From: JAPHSX01 sp050298555
GTDB taxonomy: Bacteria; Pseudomonadota; Gammaproteobacteria; Thiohalomonadales; Thiohalomonadaceae
Length of the DNA: 64,000 nt
Assembly (NCBI GenBank): GCA_050298555.1
Contig: JBNKUL010000046.1
Location: 62,001-126,000, forward strand
Reading direction: 5' to 3'
The position numbers and the translations under genes were made by a program. How positions within the stretch are numbered: position 1 is the first letter of the stretch; the number at the start of each line of letters is the position of its first letter. The notes under the pieces were generated by a model. It did no database searches and was not told the origin of the DNA. It saw nothing but the letters and a program-made list of their open reading frames with translations. This document shows, in pieces, positions 1 to 8,515 of the stretch.

Positions 1-1
1 G

Positions 2-61
2 GGGTACGCACCGAAGTTCCCCGAAAAAGTCACAATAGCAAGGTCCCTGCGAGGACTGTAG
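2..61 (+). other. possible 3' end of an upstream gene
   Basis: One frame is open from the window edge to a TAG at 59-61 and would encode about 19 C-terminal residues ending in SLRGL. It is too short to identify or to separate from chance. If real, its stop lies 15 bases before the NapC-type cytochrome start, so the two could be co-transcribed. Confidence 0.2.
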
Positions 62-76
62 TGAGTCAAAACAACA

Positions 77-670
77 ATGAAAACGTTGATTGCCAAGATC
101 CGCGCCAATAAAAAGAGCATCGCCGTCTTTGCCGCTATCTTCATGCTCGGTTTCATCGCCTATGGTGGGGTAAACAGCTTCTTCGCCTACACCAACCGGC
201 TGGAGTTCTGTATCAGCTGTCACGAGATGCGCGATAACGTCTACGCAGAATACAAAGAGACCATCCACTTCAAGAACGGCTCGGGCGTACAGGCCACCTG
301 TGCCGATTGCCACGTCCCCAAAGAGTTCCTCCCCAAGCTTGGCGCCAAGATCATGGCGTACAAAGATGTGCTGCATAAGCTCCTGGGCACCATCGATACT
401 CAGGAAAAGTTCGAAGAACACCGCTGGGAGATGGCCAACCGCGTCTGGGCCAAGATGAAGGCCACCGACTCCCGTGAGTGCCGCACCTGTCACGATTTCA
501 CCAATATGGACCTCTCCGCGCAGGGCCGCATGGCGCGAAAGAGGCATGCCCGCGCGCCGGAGAAGGGGCAGACCTGTATCGACTGTCATAAGGGTATTGC
601 ACACATCGAGCCCGATGAGCCCGATGACTACGAAGAGCCAGAGGCCGCAGAAGCAGCAGAGGCAGAGTAG
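77..670 (+). CDS. NapC/NirT-family tetraheme cytochrome c
   Basis: The 197-residue protein has one N-terminal membrane anchor (about residues 15-36) and four c-type heme sites: CISCH (45-49), CADCH (75-79), CRTCH (135-139) and CIDCH (167-171). The first site is followed by E-M, as in NapC/NrfH proteins where that Met can ligate the heme. The family exchanges electrons between membrane quinol and periplasmic redox partners. The C-terminus is an unusual acidic Glu/Asp/Ala tail (about 178-197), possibly a docking surface. The next gene follows directly, and fccAB lies about 1 kb downstream on the same strand, which suggests a role in linking sulfide-derived electrons to the quinone pool; that link is inference. 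The Shine-Dalgarno sequence is weak. A NapC of a nitrate reductase is less likely, since no nap genes are visible. Confidence 0.85.
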   Translation: MKTLIAKIRANKKSIAVFAAIFMLGFIAYGGVNSFFAYTNRLEFCISCHEMRDNVYAEYKETIHFKNGSGVQATCADCHVPKEFLPKLGAKIMAYKDVLHKLLGTIDTQEKFEEHRWEMANRVWAKMKATDSRECRTCHDFTNMDLSAQGRMARKRHARAPEKGQTCIDCHKGIAHIEPDEPDDYEEPEAAEAAEAE

Positions 671-679
671 GTGGCCCAT

Positions 680-1630
680 ATGGTAGATGCACTGTTGAAA
701 CCGATGCGCCTTGGCATAGCATGCGCGGCCCTGCTGATGGGGCTTACCTCTCTCCCGCTGCAGGCGGCGAACATCAATAGCGAGTTGCGTCAGGCTGCGC
801 TGATTGGTGATATCGAACAGGTAGACAAATTACTGGCGGCGGGCGCCGACCCCAGTGCCAAGACCAAATTCGGCAAATCTGCGCTGATGTTTGCCGTCGA
901 AGAGGGCAACGACGAGGTGGCGATGCGCCTTATCGAGAAGGGCGCGGACATCAATGCCAGGAGTGTCGCCGGTTGTACCGCCCTGACCTTTGCCGCAGAG
1001 GGCGGCTACCCTGAGCTGGTCAGTGAATTACTGAAACGGGGTGCCAACACCCAGGTGAAGACCCGTGCCGGATGGGATGCCCTGATGATTGGCAGCCGCT
1101 ACGATTATCCTACGGTAGTGGCTTCCCTGATTAGTTATGGTGCCAACGTTAACACTTCGGATAACGATGGCATGACCGCGTTGATGGTAGCCGCAGATAA
1201 GGGTTATGAGGACGTGGCAGAACTGCTGCTCAAGTCTGGCGCTGATACCTATCTGCGCAATACCGAGGGCGCCACGGCCACGATGATTGCCGCGGGTAGT
1301 GGACGCCTGGCCGTACTGCACTTGCTGGTCAAGTATGGCGCGAACGTGCAGGCCAAGGCCAAAGATGGCTCGACCGCACTGATGTGGGCCGCCGGTGGCG
1401 CACACTCTCACACACTCGAGTTTTTACTTGAGTCCGGGGCTGAAATCGATTATCAAAGCAGTGATGGAACAACCGCATTAATTGAGGCGGTATTGGCCGC
1501 TGACGAAGACTCCGTCGCCGTGCTGAAACGGTATGGGGCAAGCATGGCGCTGCGGGACAATGCAGGGAAGAGCGCGCGTGATTATGCCCGAGAGGCCGGC
1601 CTGAAGAAGATAGAAGAATTGCTTAAATAA
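680..1630 (+). CDS. periplasmic ankyrin-repeat protein
   Basis: The product is about 316 residues, with a signal peptide ending near LPLQA and then some eight ankyrin repeats running to the C-terminus. The repeats show the usual G-A-D/N and T-A-L-M signatures (for example GADPSAK, GMTALMVAA, GSTALMWAA). I prefer the ATG at 680 to the GTG at 671, because AGGTGG lies five bases upstream of it and a clean signal peptide follows. The upstream cytochrome stops at 670, so the two genes are coupled. Ankyrin repeats mediate protein-protein contact; an exported one between a NapC-type cytochrome and flavocytochrome c suggests a scaffold for periplasmic electron carriers. The binding partner cannot be read from the sequence. 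Confidence 0.85.
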   Translation: MVDALLKPMRLGIACAALLMGLTSLPLQAANINSELRQAALIGDIEQVDKLLAAGADPSAKTKFGKSALMFAVEEGNDEVAMRLIEKGADINARSVAGCTALTFAAEGGYPELVSELLKRGANTQVKTRAGWDALMIGSRYDYPTVVASLISYGANVNTSDNDGMTALMVAADKGYEDVAELLLKSGADTYLRNTEGATATMIAAGSGRLAVLHLLVKYGANVQAKAKDGSTALMWAAGGAHSHTLEFLLESGAEIDYQSSDGTTALIEAVLAADEDSVAVLKRYGASMALRDNAGKSARDYAREAGLKKIEELLK

Positions 1631-1656
1631 TTAAGCAGTAATAAGCAAAAGAATTT

Positions 1657-1676
1657 TTCGACTAGTTTCAGTCGAA
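1657..1676. promoter_or_regulatory. perfect inverted repeat upstream of fccA
   Basis: TTCGACT and AGTCGAA form a perfect 7-bp inverted repeat around a 6-base spacer, 29 bases before the fccA start and just after the ankyrin gene. No T-tract follows, so an intrinsic terminator is unlikely. It may be an operator or a 5'-UTR hairpin. A second small palindrome, GCTTAA-ATAA-TTAAGC (1621-1636), overlaps the ankyrin stop codon. Confidence 0.35.
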
Positions 1677-1705
1677 TAATAAGTGAGTAAACCAGAGGAG
1701 GCATT

Positions 1706-2296
1706 ATGAAATACAAAAAAGGGCTACAAGGTACCCTGATCGCCTGCAGTATCGCCTTTGGAGGCGTGGCATTTGCTGCGACTCCGAGTGGGGAAATGCT
1801 GGGCAACACCTGTGCCGGTTGTCACGGTACCCATGGCAACAGCAATGGTCCGGCAACCCCGACCATCGCCGGTAGCGGCAGTGAGTACTTCATCGACTCG
1901 ATGATGGCCTATAAGAGCGGTGATCGCGCTTCGACCATCATGGGCCGTATCGCCAAGGGCTATACCGATGAAGAGATCAAGCTGATGGCCGATTTCTTCG
2001 CCAAGCAGAAGATCGTGCGTCAGGCTCAGTCCACCGATGCTGGCATGGCCAAGAGTGGCAAGAAGCTGCACGACAAGTACTGCGAAAAGTGTCACGAGGA
2101 CGGTGGCCGCGCTGCCGAGGACGGTGGTCTGCTCGCCGGTCAGTGGAAGCCTTACCTCAAGTACACTATGGCTGACTTCATGAGCGGTGGCCGCGATATA
2201 CCGAAGAAGATGAAGCGCAAGCTAGATAAAATGCACAACAAAGCAGGCGATGCCGGTGTTGCAGAGCTTCTCGAATACTACGCCAGCCAGCAATAA
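1706..2296 (+). CDS. fccA: flavocytochrome c sulfide dehydrogenase, diheme cytochrome subunit
   Basis: This 196-residue exported c4-like diheme cytochrome carries CAGCH (36-40) and CEKCH (126-130), with a signal peptide cleaved near VAFA|AT. The length of about 20 kDa and the two similar heme halves match the cytochrome subunit of flavocytochrome c in purple and colourless sulfur bacteria. It passes electrons from the FAD subunit to periplasmic cytochrome c. The start has a strong GAGGAGG ribosome site. The flavoprotein gene begins 15 bases after its stop, which supports the assignment over a generic cytochrome c4. The upstream inverted repeat may control this pair separately from the NapC/ankyrin genes. 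Confidence 0.92.
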   Translation: MKYKKGLQGTLIACSIAFGGVAFAATPSGEMLGNTCAGCHGTHGNSNGPATPTIAGSGSEYFIDSMMAYKSGDRASTIMGRIAKGYTDEEIKLMADFFAKQKIVRQAQSTDAGMAKSGKKLHDKYCEKCHEDGGRAAEDGGLLAGQWKPYLKYTMADFMSGGRDIPKKMKRKLDKMHNKAGDAGVAELLEYYASQQ

Positions 2297-2310
2297 TTGG
2301 GAGTTAAAAC

Positions 2311-3636
2311 ATGAGCAATATCAATCGTAGAAATTTCCTTAAGCTGAGCGGCGGCGCGGCGGCGATGGCCTCGGCCATGGGTGCAAGCAGCTTTGCTATT
2401 GCCGGCGCGACCAAGAAGGTCGTCGTCGTCGGTGGTGGTATCGGCGGTGCAACCGCTGCCAAGTACATCAAGATGGCGGACTCCTCCATCGATGTTACCG
2501 TTATCGAGCCTAACGCCAACTACTACACCTGCTTCATGAGCAATGAGGTGTTGAGTGGCCACCGTACCCTGGACTCCATCAAGTTCGGTTACGCTGGTCT
2601 GGCCGCCCACGGTGTTAACGTGGTTCAGGACAGCGTTGTCGGTATCGATGCCAATGCCCGTACCGTTAAGACCGCCGGCGGCAAGAGCTTCAGCTACGAC
2701 CGCTGCATTGTCTCCCCGGGTGTCTCTTTCAAGTACGACATGATCGAGGGTTACGACGAGAAGGTTGCCGAGGAGATCCCTCACGCCTGGAAGGCCGGTC
2801 CCCAGACCGCTACCCTGCGTAAGCAGCTCGAGGCGATGAAGGACGGTGGCACCGTTGCCATCTGCCCGCCGCCCAACCCCTTCCGTTGCCCGCCTGGGCC
2901 GTACGAGCGCGCCTCGCAGATCGCCGCTTACCTCAAGGCAAACAAGCCGAAGTCCAAGATCATCATCCTGGACCCGAAGCCGAAGTTCTCCAAGTTCGGC
3001 CTGTTCCGCGCCGGCTGGGAGAAGCACTACGGCTACAAGGGCGACTCCAAGGCCGGTGGCATGATCGAGTGGTACGGCACCCCGAAGGGCTCCCAGGACA
3101 ACGTCCTGCAGTCCGTCGATGCCAAGACCCGCACCGTCACCACCGACTTCAGCGAAGTTAAGGCCGATGTACTCAACGTCATCCCGGCGCAGAAGGCAGG
3201 TAAGATCGCCTTTACCGCGGGCCTGACCAACGAGTCTGGCTGGTGCCCGGTTCACCTGAACACCTTCGAGTCCACCATCCACGCGAATATCCACGTGATT
3301 GGTGACGCCGCCATCCAGAGCCCGCTGCCCAAGTCCGGCTACGCGGCCAACTCTGAGGCGAAGGTCTGTGCCGCTGCCGTGGTTGCCCTGCTTAACGACA
3401 TGAAGACGCCTCAGCCGTCCTACGTCAATACCTGCTACTCTGTCATCGCCCCCGGCGACGGTATCTCCGTAGCCATGGTCTACCGTTACAACAACGAGAC
3501 CAGCAAGATCGACAAGGTAAAAGGTTCCGGCGGTCTGACCCCCGGTTACGACAAGAGCTCCATGGAGATGCGCGCTCGCGAAGAGCAGTATGCCCACTCC
3601 TGGTTCAACAACATCACCAACGACGTGTTCGGTTGA
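2311..3636 (+). CDS. fccB: flavocytochrome c sulfide dehydrogenase, FAD subunit
   Basis: The 441-residue protein starts with a Tat signal (RRNFLKLSGG, residues 6-15) followed by a Rossmann FAD motif GGGIGG (41-46). C74 in YYTCFMSNE fits the cysteine that binds FAD covalently, and C185 and C312 are candidates for the redox-active disulfide that attacks sulfide. A second FAD-contact motif, VIGDA, is at 329-333. The enzyme oxidises sulfide in the periplasm to sulfur or polysulfide and reduces the FccA hemes. The Tat signal means it is exported folded, with the Sec-exported cytochrome joining later. An intrinsic terminator follows 20 bases after the stop. The C-terminal flavocytochrome c dimerisation region (about 360-430) is intact. 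Confidence 0.95.
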   Translation: MSNINRRNFLKLSGGAAAMASAMGASSFAIAGATKKVVVVGGGIGGATAAKYIKMADSSIDVTVIEPNANYYTCFMSNEVLSGHRTLDSIKFGYAGLAAHGVNVVQDSVVGIDANARTVKTAGGKSFSYDRCIVSPGVSFKYDMIEGYDEKVAEEIPHAWKAGPQTATLRKQLEAMKDGGTVAICPPPNPFRCPPGPYERASQIAAYLKANKPKSKIIILDPKPKFSKFGLFRAGWEKHYGYKGDSKAGGMIEWYGTPKGSQDNVLQSVDAKTRTVTTDFSEVKADVLNVIPAQKAGKIAFTAGLTNESGWCPVHLNTFESTIHANIHVIGDAAIQSPLPKSGYAANSEAKVCAAAVVALLNDMKTPQPSYVNTCYSVIAPGDGISVAMVYRYNNETSKIDKVKGSGGLTPGYDKSSMEMRAREEQYAHSWFNNITNDVFG

Positions 3637-3655
3637 TCACAGCGTTAAGTGTTGG

Positions 3656-3683
3656 AAAAAAGGGGCCTTCGGGCCCCTTTTTT
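3656..3683 (+). terminator. Rho-independent terminator after fccB
   Basis: A 12-bp stem AAAAAAGGGGCC / GGCCCCTTTTTT closes on a TTCG tetraloop and ends in a T run. The A/T symmetry lets it also serve the convergent HDOD gene on the other strand. Confidence 0.92.
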
Positions 3684-3737
3684 TGTCTCTGGAATTTGCC
3701 CTGTTGGTGAAAAGGGCGTTGTTGGGCTGCGGCACAC

Positions 3738-4982
3738 TTAGTGCAACTGAAATACCACCGCGATCTCTTCCTGTGCCTCGCAAAGCAGGTTGTCCAATAC
3801 TTCTTCCTCACTAAGCGTGCCGCGTGCCAGCTTGTTGAAGGCCGGTAGCTCGTTAATGCTCGGCATCGCCGGCTGGTGATCGAGCAAGGCGTCGGCAAGG
3901 CGCTGTGCGATCAATACCGCATCGGTGTAGTCGGGTTGCACCCCCGGGTCGCGATACCAGTTCTCTGCATCGAGGCAGACCGCAACCCCTTCGTCGGCAA
4001 AACCCCACTGGCGTAGCACCATCGCCCCGATCTGGCTGCGCAGTGCATGCACCGCCTCATCCAGCATGGCAGGGTTGTTGGCCAGTTCGGGATAGCTGCC
4101 GGCATAGTGGATCACCGGCAGGATGCCGATGTCGTGGATGAGGCCAAGTAGCAGGGTGCGGTCCGGGTCCAGGCCGGGAGTTAGGCGGGCGATGGCGTAA
4201 CCGATCGCCCCGGTCAGCGCGCTGTGGCGCCACAGTCGCTGCATGCGTGCGGCGATTAGCCGTGAGTCGGTGCGAAACAGGTGGCGCAGGGTGTGGGTGA
4301 TCACCAGGTCACGGGTCTTGCGCATTCCCAGTACCGAGACGGCCCCCAGGATGTCGGTGACCTGGTCGCGTAGCTGGTAGTAGGCGCTGTTGGCGATGTT
4401 GATCAGCAGGCTGGGCAGAACCGGACTCGCCTGGATGGCGTGGGCGACGCTGCGCAGATCGCCGTCCGGGTCGTCGGCGATCTGCTTCACCTTGAGGGCG
4501 ACATTGGGCAGTTGCGGCAGGCTGAGTTTCTCCGCCATGTAGTCGCTGTAGAGGGCGTAGAAGAGGCGATTGCGCACGCTCTCATCATCGGCGGTGAACT
4601 CTTCGAGCTGATAGCTCTCCTCACTCACATCCTGCGACAGTACCTCCAGCAGATTGGCGTCGATGCGGATGAAGCGCACCTCGGTTTGGGTAATCGCATT
4701 GGCCTGGCGCGGTTGCTGGTTGGCGAGTGGGTGCCGTGCGCTGGGGCTTGCGCCGTGAATGCGCTCACTGTGACCATCGATAAAGTCGAGGCGTATCTCC
4801 CCCTCAAGCAGGTAATAGCACCACTGGTCGCGGTGACCGCGCACGAACAGGCGCCGGCCAGCGGGTTGAGACTCTACATGGAGTTTGCCTGCCAGCTCGA
4901 GAAAGGCTTCCGCCTTAAGTTCGCCGATACGTTCAAGCTGTAGCAGGCGCGCCTTGTCGACTATGGGAGCATCGTCTTGCAT
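3738..4982 (-). CDS. cyclic-nucleotide-binding-like/HDOD domain protein
   Basis: The N-terminal part (about residues 25-120) has the beta-roll pattern of a cNMP-binding domain (LFVRGHRD, YYLLEGEIRLDF). The HDOD domain (about 150-345) follows, with LPQLPNVALKV at its start and LLGLIHDIGILP in its core. HDOD proteins are HD-superfamily relatives that usually lack hydrolase activity and act in signalling or in control of motility and stress. The canonical phosphate-binding cassette of a true cAMP receptor is not clear, so ligand binding is uncertain. It stands alone, convergent with fccB. A second HDOD protein without the roll domain is at 48865-49728. Confidence 0.82.
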   Translation of the reverse strand: MQDDAPIVDKARLLQLERIGELKAEAFLELAGKLHVESQPAGRRLFVRGHRDQWCYYLLEGEIRLDFIDGHSERIHGASPSARHPLANQQPRQANAITQTEVRFIRIDANLLEVLSQDVSEESYQLEEFTADDESVRNRLFYALYSDYMAEKLSLPQLPNVALKVKQIADDPDGDLRSVAHAIQASPVLPSLLINIANSAYYQLRDQVTDILGAVSVLGMRKTRDLVITHTLRHLFRTDSRLIAARMQRLWRHSALTGAIGYAIARLTPGLDPDRTLLLGLIHDIGILPVIHYAGSYPELANNPAMLDEAVHALRSQIGAMVLRQWGFADEGVAVCLDAENWYRDPGVQPDYTDAVLIAQRLADALLDHQPAMPSINELPAFNKLARGTLSEEEVLDNLLCEAQEEIAVVFQLH

Positions 4983-5106
4983 GGGGCTGATCGGGGATGG
5001 GGGCGGCTCTGGCTTCAGGTCGCGCTATTGTAGCGAACCATGGCCGCATGTCCTACAGCAAAGCGGGCTAAGAGCCAGCCCTGCCCCCAGGTTTATCGCG
5101 GAGTGA

Positions 5107-6612
5107 CTAGTACCCCTGATGTGTTGAGGCGAACTTCTCGTCGACCATCGCATCGATCAGCCGCATTACCTCCATGCTGGCCTCTTCCGCGGCCTGAACC
5201 CGATCCAGCAGGGTCTGTTGCAGCTCCTCGCTGTGCTCCCAGTCATCCTGGGCAGTAGTAAGCGCGGCCTGGAAGTTGGCGTGTACGTCACGGTGAGGGT
5301 TCTCCAGCGCCTTAAAGGCATGGGTGTGGTTGTAGCTCTCCTTGCCATAGCCTTCGTAATACCACTTGCCGAGGCGACAGGTGGTGTGGTCGACCGATAT
5401 AGCCCTGGCCTCATCGCAGTCGGGGCCGTTGCCCAGGGCCGTGTAGCCGTTCTGTTTGTAGATGATGTGATCAAGCTTGATGAGTGAGCCGAAGGAGCGA
5501 TCTTTGGCGTGGGATATTCTCTCCAGCGTCGTGGCCGCTGACTCGGCAATGGACCGGAAGTTGTCGTGGAAGGCCTCCATGTTGCTGGCCACATCACTGG
5601 TAAGCTGCTCGGTCGTGCCGGCACTTTGCAGCATGCCGTCGACACGACCGCGGAAGCGCTCCAGTATGTCGGTGATCTCCAGGGTGGCATTTTTGGTGCG
5701 CTCGGCCAGGGCCCGCACTTCGTCGGCGACCACCGCAAAGCCACGTCCCTGCTCTCCGGCGCGCGCCGCCTCAATGGCGGCATTCAGGGCCAGCAGGTTG
5801 GTCTGATCGGCGATAGAGGAGATGATGCTCAGCGACTCACTGACCTCAATGCTCTCCTGATTGAGTGACTGGGTAGAACTGGAGACCTCCTGCATCGTTG
5901 TCGCAATGCTATGGAGTGACTGGCGGATACCGCTGACCGAATCCTGGCTCTTACGGGTCATCTCCGCATTTTCTTCGGTGATTTCCGCCACCTTGACCAT
6001 TTCATCGGTGACCGAGATGAGGTCGGCCTGGTTGAGTTTGAGGTTATGCAGCAGGTTGCTGGTGTTGGTGTTATGCAGTGACGAGGTGAGGCGGTTACGC
6101 GCGATGTACTGCACGTTACTACTCATCGCATCTATCGCCTTGTTGATATTGTCCAACGACAACGCCAGCTGTCCCGGCATGCCGTTGCTGTAGGCCTTGC
6201 GATAGAAGTCCCCTTCACCCACACGTTTGAAGCAGGTGTTTACCTCTTTGAAGTAGGTCTCCATGATATCGAGCAGGTCATTCAGCTCCCAGGCAACACG
6301 ACCGATTTCCCCCAGGCCGGCGGTGCCCGTTATACGGTGGTGCAGGTTGCCCTGGCGGGTTGCCTCGATGACCTGGTAAATCCGTTCCAGCCCGGCAAGC
6401 GGGCGCCGTGCACTCCACCAGGCATACCAGGTGAATGCCAGGGCTGCTATCGGGTATATCCACTCATCCCAGGTGAGGCCGTGGCGGAAATGGTGCGTGG
6501 CGGCCATGGCGATGATGAGTCCGCTGAAGATGAAGCAGACAATGAGAAAGCGGGTGTCGAGGAAGGGAGAACCTTTACTAACGCCTTGTTTTTGTGGGGT
6601 ATGCGACGACAT
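5107..6612 (-). CDS. methyl-accepting chemotaxis protein with C-terminal CZB domain
   Basis: The 501-residue receptor has two closely spaced N-terminal membrane helices (about 24-42 and 51-69) with almost no periplasmic loop. HAMP-like helices follow, then the conserved signalling hairpin (AIEAARAGEQGRGFAVVADE) and a C-terminal zinc-binding CZB domain with the C-x-LGKWYYEGYG motif and flanking His residues. Lack of an external sensor domain means it reads cytoplasmic or membrane signals; CZB domains are reported to sense zinc and oxidants. The PAS gene 37 bases upstream, same strand, may supply the sensing module. No CheB/CheR-binding pentapeptide is visible at the C-terminus (THQGY). Confidence 0.92.
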   Translation of the reverse strand: MSSHTPQKQGVSKGSPFLDTRFLIVCFIFSGLIIAMAATHHFRHGLTWDEWIYPIAALAFTWYAWWSARRPLAGLERIYQVIEATRQGNLHHRITGTAGLGEIGRVAWELNDLLDIMETYFKEVNTCFKRVGEGDFYRKAYSNGMPGQLALSLDNINKAIDAMSSNVQYIARNRLTSSLHNTNTSNLLHNLKLNQADLISVTDEMVKVAEITEENAEMTRKSQDSVSGIRQSLHSIATTMQEVSSSTQSLNQESIEVSESLSIISSIADQTNLLALNAAIEAARAGEQGRGFAVVADEVRALAERTKNATLEITDILERFRGRVDGMLQSAGTTEQLTSDVASNMEAFHDNFRSIAESAATTLERISHAKDRSFGSLIKLDHIIYKQNGYTALGNGPDCDEARAISVDHTTCRLGKWYYEGYGKESYNHTHAFKALENPHRDVHANFQAALTTAQDDWEHSEELQQTLLDRVQAAEEASMEVMRLIDAMVDEKFASTHQGY

Positions 6613-6649
6613 GCTCTGTTCCCTTTACGGTGGGATGAAAAATTATTGA

Positions 6650-7168
6650 TTAGAGGCTGAGGACAAACTCTTCATAGCTGGTGCCGAGCCCATCCAGGGT
6701 CTGTTGCAGATAGCGGAGCGACTCGTCCGGCCCGTCCTTGCTGCCTGCGCGCTGCTCTATGGCAATCATCTCCCTGTAGATGGGCTCTACCGTGGCGATG
6801 GCACTGGTGCTGGGTTTGCGGCGTACCGAGTAATAGCCCTTGAGTTGCCCTTCTCTGTCGTAATCGGGAGTGACGTTGGCGAAGACCCAGTAGTAAGAGC
6901 CGTCAGCGGTCATATTCTTTACATAGCCGAAGAACTCTTTTCCCTGTTCCAGGGTTTGCCACAGAAAGCGGAACACGCCGCGAGGCATGTCGGGGTGGCG
7001 AACGATGTTGTGCTGGATGTTGAGTAGCTGCCTTTCGCTGTACCCGGCGATCTGCATAAAGGTACGGTTGCAGTAGGTGATTCGGCCCTTGGTGTCGGTC
7101 TTGCTGACGATGAACTCGCCGTCGGCCATTTTTATTTCACGCGAGGAAGGGGAAATATTCGGTTTCAT
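6650..7168 (-). CDS. single PAS-domain sensor protein, Aer-like
   Basis: The 172-residue soluble protein is essentially one PAS domain (about residues 20-130), with DTKGRITYCNRTFMQIAGYS, NIVRHPDMPRGVFRFLW and a PAC-like segment YYWVFANVTPDYD. These features closely resemble the PAS domain of aerotaxis receptors (Aer), which binds FAD. No membrane helix or signalling domain is present. It lies directly upstream of a chemoreceptor that lacks a sensor domain, so the two probably form a split Aer-type receptor; that pairing is inference. A free regulatory PAS protein acting elsewhere is the alternative. Confidence 0.85.
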   Translation of the reverse strand: MKPNISPSSREIKMADGEFIVSKTDTKGRITYCNRTFMQIAGYSERQLLNIQHNIVRHPDMPRGVFRFLWQTLEQGKEFFGYVKNMTADGSYYWVFANVTPDYDREGQLKGYYSVRRKPSTSAIATVEPIYREMIAIEQRAGSKDGPDESLRYLQQTLDGLGTSYEEFVLSL

Positions 7169-7329
7169 GTCGAACCCTCATATTGGGTGACGTAGTCCAT
7201 GTCACGGGATGCCGCGTGTTGAGATCCAGTTAGGATATCCCATCAGTTGGTATGGTTTATTTGTATATGGCGATTATTGCATCAAGATAGTGCGCCATCA
7301 ACCACGGATGGGCATGGAGTTGAGGGCGA

Positions 7330-7677
7330 TTAGAGCGGCAAGTTCTGCTCGATAAATTGACGTATCTCCGGCGCGGCCTTGGCGCCGCCAAATCGGTCTA
7401 CCTCCTCGCCGTTGACGAACATGATGATGGTGGGGAAGCCGCGCAGGCGGTAGTGGCCGGCAAGCTTCATATTCTCGTCGGCATCGATCTTGGCCAGTAG
7501 TACCTGACCTTCGTATTCCGGGATTACCTTGGCCAGCACCGGCGCGATCATCAGGCAGGGGCTGCACCAGTCGGCCCAGAAGTCGACCAGCACCGGCTGC
7601 TGATGAGAGGCCTGGATCACCTTCTCCTCAAACTCGTCGCCGTCGATATCGAAGATATAGGGGGATGCGTGTTTCAT
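7330..7677 (-). CDS. thioredoxin-family protein
   Basis: About 115 residues with the thioredoxin fold and a variant active site, WCSPC, in place of WCGPC. The cis-proline segment is FPTI and the conserved VDFWADW strand is present. No signal peptide is visible, so it should act in the cytoplasm as a thiol-disulfide reductant or co-chaperone. I start at the ATG at 7677 (MKHASPY) because the longer frame to 7755 would overlap the divergent endonuclease V gene and adds unrelated residues. WCSPC changes the active-site dipeptide, so its redox potential may differ from housekeeping TrxA. Confidence 0.85.
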   Translation of the reverse strand: MKHASPYIFDIDGDEFEEKVIQASHQQPVLVDFWADWCSPCLMIAPVLAKVIPEYEGQVLLAKIDADENMKLAGHYRLRGFPTIIMFVNGEEVDRFGGAKAAPEIRQFIEQNLPL

Positions 7678-7747
7678 CGCTTTTCCGTATGGTTGAACGA
7701 TGGGCATTCTGCTTGCGCAGGGCCGTTTTTTCAAGCCGGGAGGGGCC

Positions 7748-8422
7748 GTGATCACGCTACACCATCGTCACGACTGGAACGTCTCTGCCAGGGAGGCGAT
7801 CGACATCCAGCAGCGGCTGCGGCAGCTGGTGCGTATCGGTGATGATTTCACGCCGCCGCAAAGCGTTGCCGGGGTCGATGTCGGTTTCGAGGAGCAGGGG
7901 CGTATTACCCGTGCCGCTGTGGCGGTGCTCGACCTTTCCACGCTGCAGTTGCGTGAGCACGCTATTGCCCGCCTGCCCACCGCCTTCCCCTATGTGCCGG
8001 GGCTGCTCTCCTTCCGCGAGGTTCCGGCGGTGCTGGCGGCCCTGGAGGGGCTTTCTGCACTGCCCGACATGCTGCTCTGCGACGGCCAGGGGATCGCCCA
8101 TCCGCGCCGCCTCGGTATCGCCAGCCACCTGGGGGTGTTGCTGGACTTGCCCACCATTGGCGTCGCCAAGTCGCGCCTCATCGGCAGCCACGAAGAGCCG
8201 GGGGAGGAGAGGGGGGCGTGGCAGCCGCTCTACGACAAGGGGGAGCTGATCGGCTGCGTGCTACGCAGTCGTTCACGGGTCAAGCCGCTCTATATCTCCC
8301 CAGGCCACCGGGTCGGTTTCGATAGCGCGCGCGAACTGGTACTGGCGGCGACCACCCGTTACCGCCTGCCGGAGACCACCCGCTGGGCGCACCGTCTCGC
8401 CTCCGGGCCGCCGCTGCCGTAG
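7748..8422 (+). CDS. nfi: endonuclease V
   Basis: The protein has the diagnostic endonuclease V blocks: AGVDVGFEE with a catalytic Asp, the wedge segment YVPGLLSFRE, DGQGIAHPRRLGIASHLG, and PTIGVAKSRL with the catalytic Lys. It cleaves DNA next to deoxyinosine and starts alternative excision repair. I choose the GTG at 7748, which is preceded by GGGAGGGG, giving about 224 residues, the usual family length; an ATG at 7700 would add 16 residues. It is divergent from the thioredoxin gene. Nothing looks degraded. Confidence 0.93.
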   Translation: MITLHHRHDWNVSAREAIDIQQRLRQLVRIGDDFTPPQSVAGVDVGFEEQGRITRAAVAVLDLSTLQLREHAIARLPTAFPYVPGLLSFREVPAVLAALEGLSALPDMLLCDGQGIAHPRRLGIASHLGVLLDLPTIGVAKSRLIGSHEEPGEERGAWQPLYDKGELIGCVLRSRSRVKPLYISPGHRVGFDSARELVLAATTRYRLPETTRWAHRLASGPPLP

Positions 8423-8515
8423 CGGATGGCGGTCAAACGTCCTACAATCCACCTGAAAATCACACACATGGCGACGGCCCGCCCACAACAGCAAAGAACA
8501 ATAAAGGGGATTTAG

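Noticed and set aside
2278..3597. 439-codon minus-strand open frame opposite fccB
   Set aside because: It is composed of Gly/Val/Asp-rich low-information sequence antisense to a well-identified flavoprotein, and its length follows from codon bias in GC-rich DNA.
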